Positions 1-8,652 are shown, counted from the first letter of the stretch. The stretch: DNA of 64,000 bases from Bacteroidales bacterium (GCA_016937695.1 JAFGWC010000046.1:62001-126000), one strand, 5' to 3'. The notes: generated by a model not told the origin, from the sequence alone. Numbers and translations are program-made.

Positions 1-1226
1 GAAATATAAACGGTTGAAAGCATTCCTTTTTCTATTCCTTTCGTTACATTAGCCCAAGCACCTAAAAATGAGCTTTTAACTACAGTATTTGTAGGATTTT
101 TATATGTTTTGGTGTAATATTCTGAAATTAATTCAATTATTATTCCTGAACCAACTCCCATAAAAGCTGCCCAAAAAACGCCAAGCGATTTATATTTTGT
201 AATTATTAATTCATCGCCAATATTTTCAGATATATTCCATTCAATAGGTAAAAAGTATTTTATTATAAAAAATGAGGATATAATAAATATAGCAGTAGAA
301 AAATATTCGCCAAATTTAAAACCTGAAAAAAAGTTATTTTCTTCGGCAGACTTAACCATAAAAGCACCCATTATTGAACTTATTATTCCAACTGCGGCTA
401 AAACCAACGGAAGTAAAACTGTTGATAATGAGTAGTTTGCGCTAAATACTTCTTGACTTACGAAAGAAGAACCAATTATCATTGCTGCAATTATAGTTGT
501 TGTATACGAATCGAAAATATTTGCGCTTGAACCTGAAACTTCACTAACATTATAAGCCAATTCCTGACCAATTTTGGCAGGATTAAGATTAGAATTTTCT
601 TTTAAGCCATTATTATCTTCATTTAATAACATATAACTTTCTTTAGCTGCATTAGCATATGTACCTCCGCCAATTTTTGAGAAAATTGCTACAGTTGAAG
701 AGCCTAGTGCAAAACCTAAAATAATGTTAAGGATATTAGTTAATCCCCAATTTATACCAATATAGCTATATGAAAAAAGAAGAGCGCTTAAACCAATTAC
801 ACTTAATGAAACCGTTGTTAGCCCATTATAAATACCTGCAGAAAAAGCAACGCTAAAAGCCTGATTTAATGAAGATTGTGCTGCTTCTACTGTTTTTTTA
901 TTAGATTTTATTGCAAACTTAAGACCCAAATAAGAAGCTAATGCAGATAAAGCCGCACCTGTTATAAATGAAAGTGCTAAATAACTGTTCGAATTTATAT
1001 CAGTTTTGGCTTTAAAAAATAATAATATCGATAATGAAGCCACAAATATTCCTAAAACTTTGTATTCTGAAATAATAAATGTTTTTGCTGCTTCAGTTAA
1101 TTTATTAACATAATTGTCTGTTTTTGTACTTCCTAATTCTTGAGTTTTCACCCAATTTTTTCTCCAAAAAGAAAATGCAAGTCCAAATATACCTGCACCG
1201 GCAATATAGTAAATTAAGTTTTCCAT
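1..1226 (-). CDS. membrane pyrophosphatase-like protein lacking catalytic residues (3' end outside window)
   Basis: About 408 codons read leftward from ATG 1226 and run off the edge. Fold landmarks of HppA-type sodium/proton-pumping pyrophosphatases are clear: EYKVLGIFV near residue 53, the KSNKKTVEAAQSSLNQAF block near 109-126, KIGGGTYANAA at 184-194, IFDSYTTTIIAAM near 237 and EYYTKTYKNPT toward the end. The block after GGGTYANAA has exactly the family length (195-241), but its metal/pyrophosphate ligands are gone. Aspartates of the DVGAD, DDPRNPA and DNVGDNVGD motifs are replaced by K195, M199, N211, S212, Q221, Y225 and E229, and the motif lysine by E203. The fold is therefore probably kept while pyrophosphate hydrolysis is lost. 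Several membrane helices are evident. It is the third gene on this strand after 1989-2480 and 1420-1956, 193 nt past the latter, with a possible TAATTTTG box at 1382-1389. The second catalytic half lies outside the window. Confidence 0.85.
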   Translation of the reverse strand, partial: MENLIYYIAGAGIFGLAFSFWRKNWVKTQELGSTKTDNYVNKLTEAAKTFIISEYKVLGIFVASLSILLFFKAKTDINSNSYLALSFITGAALSALASYLGLKFAIKSNKKTVEAAQSSLNQAFSVAFSAGIYNGLTTVSLSVIGLSALLFSYSYIGINWGLTNILNIILGFALGSSTVAIFSKIGGGTYANAAKESYMLLNEDNNGLKENSNLNPAKIGQELAYNVSEVSGSSANIFDSYTTTIIAAMIIGSSFVSQEVFSANYSLSTVLLPLVLAAVGIISSIMGAFMVKSAEENNFFSGFKFGEYFSTAIFIISSFFIIKYFLPIEWNISENIGDELIITKYKSLGVFWAAFMGVGSGIIIELISEYYTKTYKNPTNTVVKSSFLGAWANVTKGIEKGMLSTVYI

Positions 1227-1419
1227 TTATAATGAGTTTAGTTTGTTTTCAGAAAATAAAAATAAACATATTGATACTTATATCCAATTATACTTTAATA
1301 ATTATCAAATAATTGTTAATAAAAATAGAGTTGGAAAGTATAATTGTTTAATATTTAGATATTTATTATTAAATAATATTACAAAATTAAAATTAAGTTG
1401 CAATATTAAATTTGCATTT

Positions 1420-1956
1420 TTAATTAGATTTTATATTTTGTTTGTTATAAAAACCCAGAATTATACCTAAAACAACAGAAAAAATTGCTGCTAATCCAAT
1501 CTGAAATGGTTTTGGAAGCATAAAAGTTATAGTATGTGCAGGAATCCAAAACCAAAGAAGAGATAACATTCCTTTATCAATTTTTTCCCAGTTATTTTTT
1601 TTAGAAATTAAATTATCTAAAAACCGATGGAAGATAACCAAAAAAGGCCCATATTGTAAATTCATTGATGATGATATCGCAAATGATTTAGTGAAGATAT
1701 TTAGCTCTGGTAACATTTTATGCTCAATTAATATGTCTACAAAACCATGAAAACCAACAAAGGCATATTTTATTGTTACTGCAATAACTGCCCATTCTAA
1801 CATTTTTAATATTAAAGTTAAGTATGTATATGGTAAAAATATTTTTTTTTCGATAATCCATTTTGATATTATATCGCCAAAAGTTCCTAAAATAGCAAAT
1901 TGAACCATTGCTGTTAATATTGGATATGTTTTTACTAAATCAATATACCAGTTCAT
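1420..1956 (-). CDS. Mpv17/PMP22-like four-helix membrane protein
   Basis: 178 aa, mostly hydrophobic, with about four membrane segments. The landmarks match the eukaryotic Mpv17/PMP22 family in order: an N-terminal W-Y-L-P-x(14)-GD pattern (W3, P12, G27-D28), a central GP with an LD a few residues on (G103-P104, L113-D114), and a C-terminal WIPA at 137-140 leading into TFMLPKPF, as in the family's W-P-x-x-N-F-x-x-V-P signature. The usual central DQ motif is not evident. Family members are inner-membrane channel-like proteins of uncertain substrate. It lies 32 nt after the small two-helix protein and upstream of the pyrophosphatase-like gene on the same strand, so the three may be co-transcribed. 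Similarity was judged by eye, so the family call is moderate; function is unknown. Confidence 0.6.
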   Translation of the reverse strand: MNWYIDLVKTYPILTAMVQFAILGTFGDIISKWIIEKKIFLPYTYLTLILKMLEWAVIAVTIKYAFVGFHGFVDILIEHKMLPELNIFTKSFAISSSMNLQYGPFLVIFHRFLDNLISKKNNWEKIDKGMLSLLWFWIPAHTITFMLPKPFQIGLAAIFSVVLGIILGFYNKQNIKSN

Positions 1957-1988
1957 TTTTTTTATGTTTATTTGTTTAAATTGTTGAT

Positions 1989-2480
1989 TTACAGTGTTTT
2001 GTTTTCAACTTTGTTTTTTCTATCTTTAATTTTTCCAATAATTCTTCCTGTTATTAAGCCTCCAATAAATCCGAAAAGCATCGCTTGTTTTATAAAACCT
2101 GGAATTGTTAAATACGAAATTATTGCTCCAAGAGCTAATCCTGATAATACTCCAATTAATGAATAAAAGGAAATAAAATATTGTTCAGGATATATTTTGT
2201 GTGCTGATTTTAAATGGTTTGTAATTTCCAGAAGTTTTTTTTCATAAACTTTTCTCAATTTAAAATCGCCTTTTAAATAATTGTGCAAATTTTCTGCAAT
2301 TTCGTCAGAAGAAGTTTTATGTTTTTTGCAAATATCACAATCGTCAGAAAAGAAATCTGTTTTTTTTGCTGCGTTTAAAAAAGCATCAACTTGATAAAAT
2401 TTAAAATCATTTTTATAAAGTTTTTGGCTTTCTTCTTCAACTTTTATTTCTAGTTTTTTGTACCAAATGGAGTCTAGCAT
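1989..2480 (-). CDS. hypothetical two-helix membrane protein
   Basis: 163 aa, not recognised. Residues 1 to about 105 are soluble and charged and include a CDICKKH motif near residue 48, a possible metal or redox site. Two hydrophobic segments follow (about 106-127 and 131-147), both glycine-rich with GxxxG spacing, ending in a basic tail (KIKDRKNK) that suggests a cytoplasmic C-terminus. It is the first gene of the leftward cluster with the Mpv17-like and pyrophosphatase-like genes and starts 22 nt beyond the pnp terminator hairpin in the direction of transcription. Function unknown; a small regulatory or scaffold subunit of its membrane neighbours is only a guess. Confidence 0.6.
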   Translation of the reverse strand: MLDSIWYKKLEIKVEEESQKLYKNDFKFYQVDAFLNAAKKTDFFSDDCDICKKHKTSSDEIAENLHNYLKGDFKLRKVYEKKLLEITNHLKSAHKIYPEQYFISFYSLIGVLSGLALGAIISYLTIPGFIKQAMLFGFIGGLITGRIIGKIKDRKNKVENKTL

Positions 2481-2502
2481 AATAGTTTTTTTGTATAAAT
2501 TA

Positions 2503-2540
2503 TAAAAACCTGCATAAAAATTTATTTATGCAGGTTTTAT
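2503..2540 (-). terminator. terminator after pnp
   Basis: Perfect 14-bp inverted repeat (arms 2505-2518 and 2525-2538, six-base loop) with A-rich and T-rich arm ends, just beyond the pnp stop. It separates pnp from the membrane-gene cluster. Confidence 0.85.
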
Positions 2541-2560
2541 ATATGTGATTAATCAGAAAT

Positions 2561-4681
2561 TTATTGTTTTTCAGGTTTTGGAAGAAGCACTTTTCTTGAT
2601 AATTTCAGTTTTCCTGATTTTTTATCAACATCAATTAGCTTAACTTGAATCATTTGGCCTTCTTTTAAAACTTCTTCAACTTTTTCTAATCTTTTCCATT
2701 CAATTTCAGAAATATGAAGCAAACCATCTTTTCCAGGTAAAATTTCAACAAATGCACCAAAAGGCACAATCGATTTAACTTTTCCTGTATAGATATCTCC
2801 AATTTCAGGAACAGTAACAATTGCTTTAATTCTTACAATTGCAGCATCTAAATTATCTTTATTAACGCTGGAAATGAGAACATGTCCTTTATTTTCAATT
2901 TCTTCAATTGTAATAACAGTACTTGTAAGTTCTTGTATTTCCTGAATTATTTTTCCGCCAGGGCCAATAACTGCACCAATCATTTCTTTTGGAATAATTA
3001 TTTTTTCAATTCTTGGAACGTGAGGTTTATAATCTTCTCTTGGTTCACTTATTGTTTCAAGCATTTTTCCTAAAATATGAGCTCTTCCTTCTTTTGCTTG
3101 ATTTAATGCTTTTTCAAGAATTTCGTATGACATTCCGTCAACTTTAATATCCATTTGGCAAGCTGTAATACCTTCACTTGTACCAGTAACTTTAAAGTCC
3201 ATATCGCCAAGATGGTCTTCATCTCCAAGAATATCTGAAAGAACAGTATATCTATCTTCATTATCCAAAATCAAACCCATTGCAATACCTGAAACTGGTC
3301 TTTTTATTTTAACACCAGCATCCATAAGAGCCAATGTACCAGCACAAACAGTAGCCATCGATGAAGAACCGTTTGATTCTAAAATATCAGAAACTATTCT
3401 TATTACATAAGGATTTTCATTTGAACTTGGCAACATTGGTTTTAGAGCTCTAAGAGCAAGATTTCCGTGACCAACTTCTCTTCTGCTTAATCCGCGTGAT
3501 GGTCTGGCATCACCAGTTGAAAATGGTGGAAAATTATAATGCAATAAAAATTTATCTCTTCCTTGTTCAAGAACTTCGTCAATTATTTTTTCATCTAATT
3601 TTGTTCCTAATGTTACTGTTGTTAAAGATTGAGTTTCGCCTCTTGTAAAAATTGCAGAACCGTGTGCGGAAGGTAAATAATCAATTTCTGACCAAATTGG
3701 TCTGATTTCGGTTGATTTTCTTCCGTCAAGACGAATTCCTTCATCTAAAAGCAAGTTACGAACAGCTTTTTTCTCAATATCATGGAAATATTTACTGATA
3801 AAGAAAGCTAATTCTTCTTTTTGCTCATCGCTTAAAGTTTCAATAAATTCTGTTTTTATTGCTGAAAATGCGTCAGAGCGTTCGTGTTTAGATAATGCTT
3901 GTTTTGCTATATCATACAATTTTTGATAAGCAAAATCATTCATATTTTTAAATAAATCTTCTTTGACTTCTTCTCTTTCGTAGTCTCTTTTAATAATATT
4001 TAAGTCTTTAGCCATGTCAATTTGAGCTTGGCATTGAATTTTGATTGCGTCATGAGCAAATTTAATTGCTTCAAGCATATCTTTTTCCGAAACTTCTTTC
4101 ATTTCGCCTTCAACCATCATTACGTCATCAATGGTTGCAGCAACCATAATGTCTAAATCAGCTTTATTATTTTCTTCTATTGAAGGATTAATTTTAAATT
4201 TTCCATCTATTCTGGCAACTCTGACTTCTGAAATTGGACCGTTAAAAGGAACATCAGAAACAGAAAGTGCGGCAGAAGCTGCAAGTCCGGCTAAAGAGTC
4301 TGGCATTGATTCGGCTTCAGCAGAAATAAGGCTTATTGTAACAAATGTTTCAGCATGAAAATCATCTGGAAATAAAGGACGAAGTGCTCTGTCAACTAGT
4401 CTGGCAACTAAAATTGAATTATCTCCGGGTCTTCCTTCTCTTCTTAAAAATCCGCCTGGAAATCGGCCAACAGCAGAAAAATTTTCTTTGTATTCAACAG
4501 ATAGAGGCATAAAATCGGCTTCAATTTTATTTTCTCTTGCAGAAACAACTGTGGCAAGTAACATTGTTTTACCCATTTTAACAACAACAGAACCATCTGC
4601 TTGTTTTGCTAATTTTCCGGTTTCTATTGATATAGTTCTTCCATCGCCTAAATCTATATCTTTTTTGTATAAATTATACAT
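2561..4681 (-). CDS. pnp: polyribonucleotide nucleotidyltransferase (PNPase)
   Basis: 706 aa, normal length. PNPase is a trimeric phosphorolytic 3'-5' exoribonuclease of RNA turnover. Two RNase PH repeats are visible: the first with the [16 protein letters not shown] region near residue 75, the second with [14 protein letters not shown] near 380 and [16 protein letters not shown] near 485. A KH domain follows (about 558-627, GXXG loop GPGGK) and then an S1 domain (628-700, [20 protein letters not shown]). It lies downstream of rpsO on the same strand, the widespread rpsO-pnp order, with a hairpin between them. In other bacteria PNPase autoregulates through its leader; nothing here proves that. 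Confidence 0.98.
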   Translation of the reverse strand: MYNLYKKDIDLGDGRTISIETGKLAKQADGSVVVKMGKTMLLATVVSARENKIEADFMPLSVEYKENFSAVGRFPGGFLRREGRPGDNSILVARLVDRALRPLFPDDFHAETFVTISLISAEAESMPDSLAGLAASAALSVSDVPFNGPISEVRVARIDGKFKINPSIEENNKADLDIMVAATIDDVMMVEGEMKEVSEKDMLEAIKFAHDAIKIQCQAQIDMAKDLNIIKRDYEREEVKEDLFKNMNDFAYQKLYDIAKQALSKHERSDAFSAIKTEFIETLSDEQKEELAFFISKYFHDIEKKAVRNLLLDEGIRLDGRKSTEIRPIWSEIDYLPSAHGSAIFTRGETQSLTTVTLGTKLDEKIIDEVLEQGRDKFLLHYNFPPFSTGDARPSRGLSRREVGHGNLALRALKPMLPSSNENPYVIRIVSDILESNGSSSMATVCAGTLALMDAGVKIKRPVSGIAMGLILDNEDRYTVLSDILGDEDHLGDMDFKVTGTSEGITACQMDIKVDGMSYEILEKALNQAKEGRAHILGKMLETISEPREDYKPHVPRIEKIIIPKEMIGAVIGPGGKIIQEIQELTSTVITIEEIENKGHVLISSVNKDNLDAAIVRIKAIVTVPEIGDIYTGKVKSIVPFGAFVEILPGKDGLLHISEIEWKRLEKVEEVLKEGQMIQVKLIDVDKKSGKLKLSRKVLLPKPEKQ

Positions 4682-4758
4682 ATTTTGTTTTTTTTTAATA
4701 ATAAATAAAATTCCAGTTATAAAAGTAGCTAAAAAAACTTTTTACAGGAATATTAATA

Positions 4759-4790
4759 CAAAAAAAGGCAATTATTAATTGCCCTTTTTT
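4759..4790 (-). terminator. terminator between rpsO and pnp
   Basis: GGCAATTA/TAATTGCC hairpin (4767-4783) with an A run on its left, which reads as a U run on the minus strand, and a T run on its right. It immediately follows the rpsO stop. Some readthrough into pnp is expected, as no separate strong TAnnTTTG box was seen upstream of pnp. Confidence 0.8.
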
Positions 4791-5060
4791 TTATCTTCTT
4801 AAGCTTAATGACTTAATAATTGCACGGTAACGTTCAATATCGTTATTCTTTAAATAATCAAGAAGTCTTCTTCTTTTACCAACCAATTTAAGCAAAGCTC
4901 TTTGTGTGCCAAAATCTTTTTTATTGCTTTTTAAATGACCGGTTAAATGGCTTATACGATAAGAGAAAAGTGCAATTTGACCTTCAGTCGAACCGGTATT
5001 CTTCTCAGAATTGCCATATGTTGTGAAAAACTCTGTCTTCTTCTCTGATGTTAAATACAT
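4791..5060 (-). CDS. rpsO: 30S ribosomal protein S15
   Basis: 89 aa, the usual S15 length: starts MYLTSEKK, with GSTEGQIALFSYRI near 23-36, HLKSNKKDFGTQRALLKLV and a GKRRRLLDYL helix. S15 binds 16S rRNA helices 20-22 in early assembly of the small-subunit platform. The frame is open 26 codons further upstream, but that extension is non-homologous and overlaps the promoter, so ATG 5060 is chosen. A TACTTTTG box at 5097-5104 gives a leader of about 30 nt. pnp follows on the same strand. Confidence 0.97.
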   Translation of the reverse strand: MYLTSEKKTEFFTTYGNSEKNTGSTEGQIALFSYRISHLTGHLKSNKKDFGTQRALLKLVGKRRRLLDYLKNNDIERYRAIIKSLSLRR

Positions 5061-5096
5061 ATTCTTAATTTGTTTATCATGATAATTAATAGCTCG

Positions 5097-5104
5097 CAAA
5101 AGTA
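5097..5104 (-). promoter_or_regulatory. rpsO promoter, -7 box
   Basis: TACTTTTG on the minus strand matches the Bacteroidota TAnnTTTG element and lies 36 nt upstream of the rpsO ATG. Confidence 0.6.
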
Positions 5105-5196
5105 AACATTTCTTTTTAAAAATCAATTTTTTCTTCAAGAAAAATTATTTTTTCGAAAAAAAATTAAAAAATATTTTCTATTAAAAAAAAAACAAT

Positions 5197-5204
5197 TACA
5201 TTTG
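5197..5204 (+). promoter_or_regulatory. tRNA-Phe promoter, -7 box
   Basis: TACATTTG followed by CAG, ending 16 nt before the first tRNA base. No convincing TTTG/TTG -33 element was seen in the A-rich DNA upstream. Confidence 0.65.
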
Positions 5205-5220
5205 CAGCCGCAATACAAAA

Positions 5221-5293
<73 letters not shown>

Positions 5294-5297
5294 CTAC

Positions 5298-5339
5298 AAG
5301 GATTGAAGGAGTGGATAACATTCTTTCAATCCTTTTTTA
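5298..5339 (+). terminator. terminator after tRNA-Phe
   Basis: AAGGATTGAA/TTCAATCCTT, a 10-bp perfect stem (5298-5307 with 5325-5334) and 17-nt loop, followed by TTTTA. If the downstream region is an insertion, this terminator came with it, and the ancestral one may be the orphan hairpin at 11001-11031. Confidence 0.8.
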
Positions 5340-5396
5340 TTTAGGGCGTTATACAATTGTTGGTTTAAACATTAGAATGTAAATTTGTCTCAACTA

Positions 5397-5408
5397 TCAA
5401 TTCCAGGT
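5397..5408 (+). repeat. tRNA-Phe T-arm fragment (possible integration scar)
   Basis: TCAATTCCAGGT is identical to tRNA-Phe positions 5275-5286 and lies 104 bp beyond the tRNA end. Similarity stops where the acceptor stem would begin. It may be the trace of an earlier insertion; 12 bp alone is modest evidence. Confidence 0.4.
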
Positions 5409-5452
5409 AGTGTATTTTGGATTTTTAATACAATTTAATCAAATTCTAATAT

Positions 5453-6014
5453 CTAGCTTTTGTTAAAAGTAACAATTATTTCTTTTAATTGTTCAGCTTG
5501 AGCTGATAATTGTTCTGCACTAGCTGACATTTCTTCAGCAGAGGTCGAATTCTGATTTGTTATTTTAGTTAATTGTTGAATTGAATTATTAACAAGATAC
5601 CTCCTTTTTGCTGTTCTTTGCTTGCAGAAGCTATTTCTTTCATTAATTCAGCATTACCATCATTCTCAATCAAGCTTTTCTCAAGTGCCCTTTGAGCACT
5701 TTCAGAAACAGTAGTTCCAGTTTTTGATAATTCTTCAATTTCAGCAGATGCAATTTGACTCCTTTGAGCGAGATTTTTGACTTTGTTTGCAACAACGGTA
5801 AAACCTTTACCTTTTTCCACTGCTCTAGCCGCTTCTACAGAAGCATTTAATGCTAACATATTAGTTTGATGAGCTATTTTTGCAATAATTCCAGTTTTCT
5901 TCGAAATCTCTTTAACCAATTCAATAGTTCTAATAATAACTTTACTACTTTCTTTTAAATTAGTAGAGGCTTTAAGAGGATTGAGGAATCATCTTTAACT
6001 TTGGTTAATTTCAT
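5453..6014 (-). pseudogene. methyl-accepting chemotaxis protein signalling-domain remnant
   Basis: Only the cytoplasmic tip and adjacent coiled coil of a chemoreceptor remain; sensor and membrane parts are absent. The middle (about 5620-5919) reads [20 protein letters not shown] then [20 protein letters not shown], the MCP hairpin. The frame changes near 5597-5605, after EQQKG. In the next frame [20 protein letters not shown] and SASAEQLSAQAEQLK continue the coiled coil to a TAG at 5453-5455. Upstream, a frame beginning [11 protein letters not shown] at 6014 also needs a shift near 5985 to join. Charge changes at normally conserved sites ([12 protein letters not shown] for the usual VADEVRKLAERS) fit relaxed selection. 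No other chemotaxis gene is in the window. Confidence 0.85.
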
Positions 6015-6316
6015 AGGTAATTTTTCACACAGTTAAAGATATATATTTTTGAGTTTACAAAATAAATATGATTGAAAATAATTGGCTCTTTATTAAATAA
6101 TTAATTTCTTTTTACGTATAGTATATATACAAAAAATCAAAAGACCCTAAATTAATTTTGAATGATGATTAATCAATTTTTTTTGTAAGAAACCTTCCAA
6201 TAAAGGATTTCCAGTTGATGAATTAATAGGGTAATTGCATAAATGATAATTGATGCTAATCTTTTTGATTTTTCATAAACTATAGATTCGTACCAATACT
6301 TTATAACCTTATAATA
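6015..6316. other. intergenic, no gene seen
   Basis: About 300 bp of AT-rich sequence between the chemoreceptor remnant and the first M23 gene. No open frame of note, RNA gene or exact TAnnTTTG promoter was seen. Confidence 0.6.
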
Positions 6317-6862
6317 ATGAAAACATTATATCTGTCAATCATTATCAGTTTAACCGTAAACGTAACATTACAATCTCAAAATTTAAGTGCGAAATTATTA
6401 AGATTAAAATTATTTATGTTGCCTGAAACTACTTTTAGGTTTCCATGTGGAGATTCAATTGGACATGGTTATTACGTAGCACAAGGATTTCAAAATAAAT
6501 GGGAGCATTTAGGTGTTGACATTAGCGGAATTGGATACTGCAATTCAGATTTAGGAGATACAATTTATGCAATTGCGAATGGTATAGTTGCTAATAATTG
6601 GCCTACAAGCTATGCTGCAATCTATCATAAATATGAAGGACGAATAATTAAATCAATGTACTTACATTGTGATACAATATTATGTTCTAGAGGTGAATTT
6701 ATAAAAAAGGGACAAGCTATAGCTACAATAGGTAATATTGGTACAAGGTGTGCACATTTACATTTTGAAATTGCTAAGGATACATCCATTAGTATGGGAG
6801 GATATGGAAAACCTGTTGGGTTTTATAATCCGATGCTAATTATACCTCATTATAAAAAGTAA
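6317..6862 (+). CDS. secreted M23 family metallopeptidase
   Basis: 181 aa with an N-terminal signal peptide (hydrophobic 5-19, then LQSQN). A compact M23/LytM domain fills the rest. Zinc ligands are H64 and D68 in HLGVD and H149 in HLHFE; likely catalytic histidines are H117 in YLHCD and H147. Such enzymes cut peptide bridges or stems of peptidoglycan, usually in the periplasm. It is a paralogue of the next gene, 8 nt away, with shared SDLGDTI, YxHCDT and HLHFEI blocks. Both are much smaller than MepM-type peptidases and lack LysM or coiled-coil regions. They sit in the tRNA-Phe island. Likely an active hydrolase; target unknown. Confidence 0.85.
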   Translation: MKTLYLSIIISLTVNVTLQSQNLSAKLLRLKLFMLPETTFRFPCGDSIGHGYYVAQGFQNKWEHLGVDISGIGYCNSDLGDTIYAIANGIVANNWPTSYAAIYHKYEGRIIKSMYLHCDTILCSRGEFIKKGQAIATIGNIGTRCAHLHFEIAKDTSISMGGYGKPVGFYNPMLIIPHYKK

Positions 6863-6870
6863 ATATTACT

Positions 6871-7458
6871 ATGATGAAAAATTTGAAATACATATCAATC
6901 TCAATTTTTATTCTTTTAGTAGCTTGTACAGATAATAAAACTAGTAAATCAGAAATTACATTATATGGCAAAAAGCTTAAAAGGCCACATGAAATGCTAA
7001 AAAGATTTATTCCCGTTGCTGAACATTTTGATTATCCTCTAGGATATCCTGATTTTGAATGTTATCACGATGCTAAACCTTTTGGAGTAAATGGACATCT
7101 TGGAGCTGATTTCAATGGAATTGAGGGTGGAGATTCTGACTTAGGAGATACGATTAAATCGATTGGAAATGGTGTAGTAACATATAGTGATGGTTGCTTA
7201 TTAAATATTATGCATCGAACTATTGATAAAAAACACTTTATAATTACATCCATTTATTACCATTGTGATACATTATTTGTAAGTGAAAATGAGATTGTTA
7301 AAGGAGGACAAGTTATAGCTTTGCTAGGGAAAAAAGACACACAAGTTGCACACTTACATTTTGAAATTGCCACTGATACAAATATGGTTGGGGGTTTTTA
7401 TGGCGCTGATACTACTGGTTTTATGAATCCAATGACTTTTATAAAAACTCATCGTTAA
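6871..7458 (+). CDS. M23 family metallopeptidase lipoprotein
   Basis: 195 aa. A lipobox LLVAC puts the lipidated cysteine at residue 19, so this paralogue of the preceding gene is membrane-anchored rather than free. Zinc ligands are H76 and D80 (HLGAD) and H163 (HLHFE, 161-165); H131 in YYHCD and H161 are the likely catalytic histidines. An insertion before the domain (about 30-60) has no recognised motif. It is read in the same direction as 6317-6862 and 7468-7821 with gaps of 8 and 9 nt, so these are almost certainly one transcript. Predicted peptidoglycan hydrolase. Confidence 0.85.
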   Translation: MMKNLKYISISIFILLVACTDNKTSKSEITLYGKKLKRPHEMLKRFIPVAEHFDYPLGYPDFECYHDAKPFGVNGHLGADFNGIEGGDSDLGDTIKSIGNGVVTYSDGCLLNIMHRTIDKKHFIITSIYYHCDTLFVSENEIVKGGQVIALLGKKDTQVAHLHFEIATDTNMVGGFYGADTTGFMNPMTFIKTHR

Positions 7459-7467
7459 AAAAACAAT

Positions 7468-7821
7468 ATGAAAGGGGAAAATGAAAGAAAAAAAGAGTTG
7501 GAAGAATTAGATAAAAAATTAATAGAATTAAAAAAAAATATGCCGGAAGGTATGGTTCAAATTACTGATCCAAATGAGATTGTATATCATTTTTCCGTAA
7601 AGCCTGAAATAGATAGAATTGTTAATGCAAAACATAAAAACATAAACGATATTGAAGATACTTTAATTAATATGCTGGATTTTTATGAAGAGACAGGTTT
7701 AGGCAAAGATGAAGTCTTTATTTTAATAGAGATGCTGAATGAATTTGATGAAAAACTATCAGATAAGTATATGATTCTATATGGAAAAGCTTTTGAGAAA
7801 ATAAATAATAACAATAAATAA
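7468..7821 (+). CDS. hypothetical small cytoplasmic protein
   Basis: 117 aa, charged, with no signal peptide or membrane segment. The N-terminus is a short charged helix (KKELEELDKKLIELKKNM), the rest predicted mixed helical; no family recognised. It begins 9 nt after the M23 lipoprotein, so it is probably co-translated. A role as immunity or accessory protein for the secreted peptidases is possible but unsupported by any motif. Confidence 0.65.
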   Translation: MKGENERKKELEELDKKLIELKKNMPEGMVQITDPNEIVYHFSVKPEIDRIVNAKHKNINDIEDTLINMLDFYEETGLGKDEVFILIEMLNEFDEKLSDKYMILYGKAFEKINNNNK

Positions 7822-7839
7822 CCCTTAAAATTAAATAAA

Positions 7840-8652
7840 ATGAATAGAAAAATATTATTACTTAGCTTTTTAATTTTCACATCATTAATTTATGGACAAT
7901 CAGAGAATAAGTATTATAGTTTAGGTATAGCTGAACTAAAATCGGGAAATACTGAAAAGGCAATTAAGTATTTCGACACGGTTATTAATCTTGAAGAAAG
8001 CAATGTTGATGCTTATTTGCTTAGAGGTTATTTAAAAGGACAACTCAAAGACTTTAATTCTGCAATTGAAGATTTTAACACGATTATAAAAATTGACCCG
8101 AAAAATTCAACTGCGTATGATAATAGGGGTATTTGTAATAAAAATTTAGGCGATTATCAAGCTGCTTTAAGTGATTACAATATAGCTATAAATATTAATG
8201 ACAGAAATGAAAATGCCTATCATAACAGAGCTGTTGTAAAATATTATTTTCTTGCTGATACTATAGGTGCATGTTACGATTGGCATTCATCAGCAAATTT
8301 AGGATATAAACAAGCTGACCAAATGTTTGTAAACAACTGTTATGCACGACAAGATATAAAAACAAAATATGCTAATACGGAAATAGAAATAAAAAGGCGT
8401 AAGCAAGGTGCTGAATTAGCAATGAAAGAAGAAGAATTTAGAAAACTTACTAAAGAACTTAATATCGCATTTAATATTCCTGATAATTTTATTAAAACAG
8501 ATGTTATTGCAAATTCAAACATGCCCTACTATTTTGCAATAAAGCATAAAAATGCAGATTTTGAAATACGATTTTATATCGAATCTTTTGCTAAAATACA
8601 AGAACAAATGAAGCAACTTGGTGCATCAAATGATAGTACATGGTTCAATTAG
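7840..8652 (+). CDS. secreted TPR protein, truncated by an in-frame TAG
   Basis: 270 codons to the TAG at 8650-8652. It has a signal peptide (residues 1-20, ending IYGQS) and about four tetratricopeptide repeats (about 25-160: YSLGIAELKSGNTEKAIKYF, YLLRGYLKGQLKDFNSAIEDF and further units). A charged helix follows (KRRKQGAELAMKEEEFRKL), then the start of a C-terminal domain near residue 205 beginning FNIPDNFIKT. The same frame continues past the stop for 96 codons of sensible sequence, so the complete protein would have been about 367 aa. TPRs usually mediate protein contacts, here in the periplasm. Genes around it share its direction. Confidence 0.75.
   Translation: MNRKILLLSFLIFTSLIYGQSENKYYSLGIAELKSGNTEKAIKYFDTVINLEESNVDAYLLRGYLKGQLKDFNSAIEDFNTIIKIDPKNSTAYDNRGICNKNLGDYQAALSDYNIAININDRNENAYHNRAVVKYYFLADTIGACYDWHSSANLGYKQADQMFVNNCYARQDIKTKYANTEIEIKRRKQGAELAMKEEEFRKLTKELNIAFNIPDNFIKTDVIANSNMPYYFAIKHKNADFEIRFYIESFAKIQEQMKQLGASNDSTWFN

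Noticed and set aside
1124-1470. Two small plus-strand open frames
   Set aside because: One overlaps the pyrophosphatase-like gene on the other strand, both are made of low-complexity AT-rich codons, and neither has a promoter or family resemblance.
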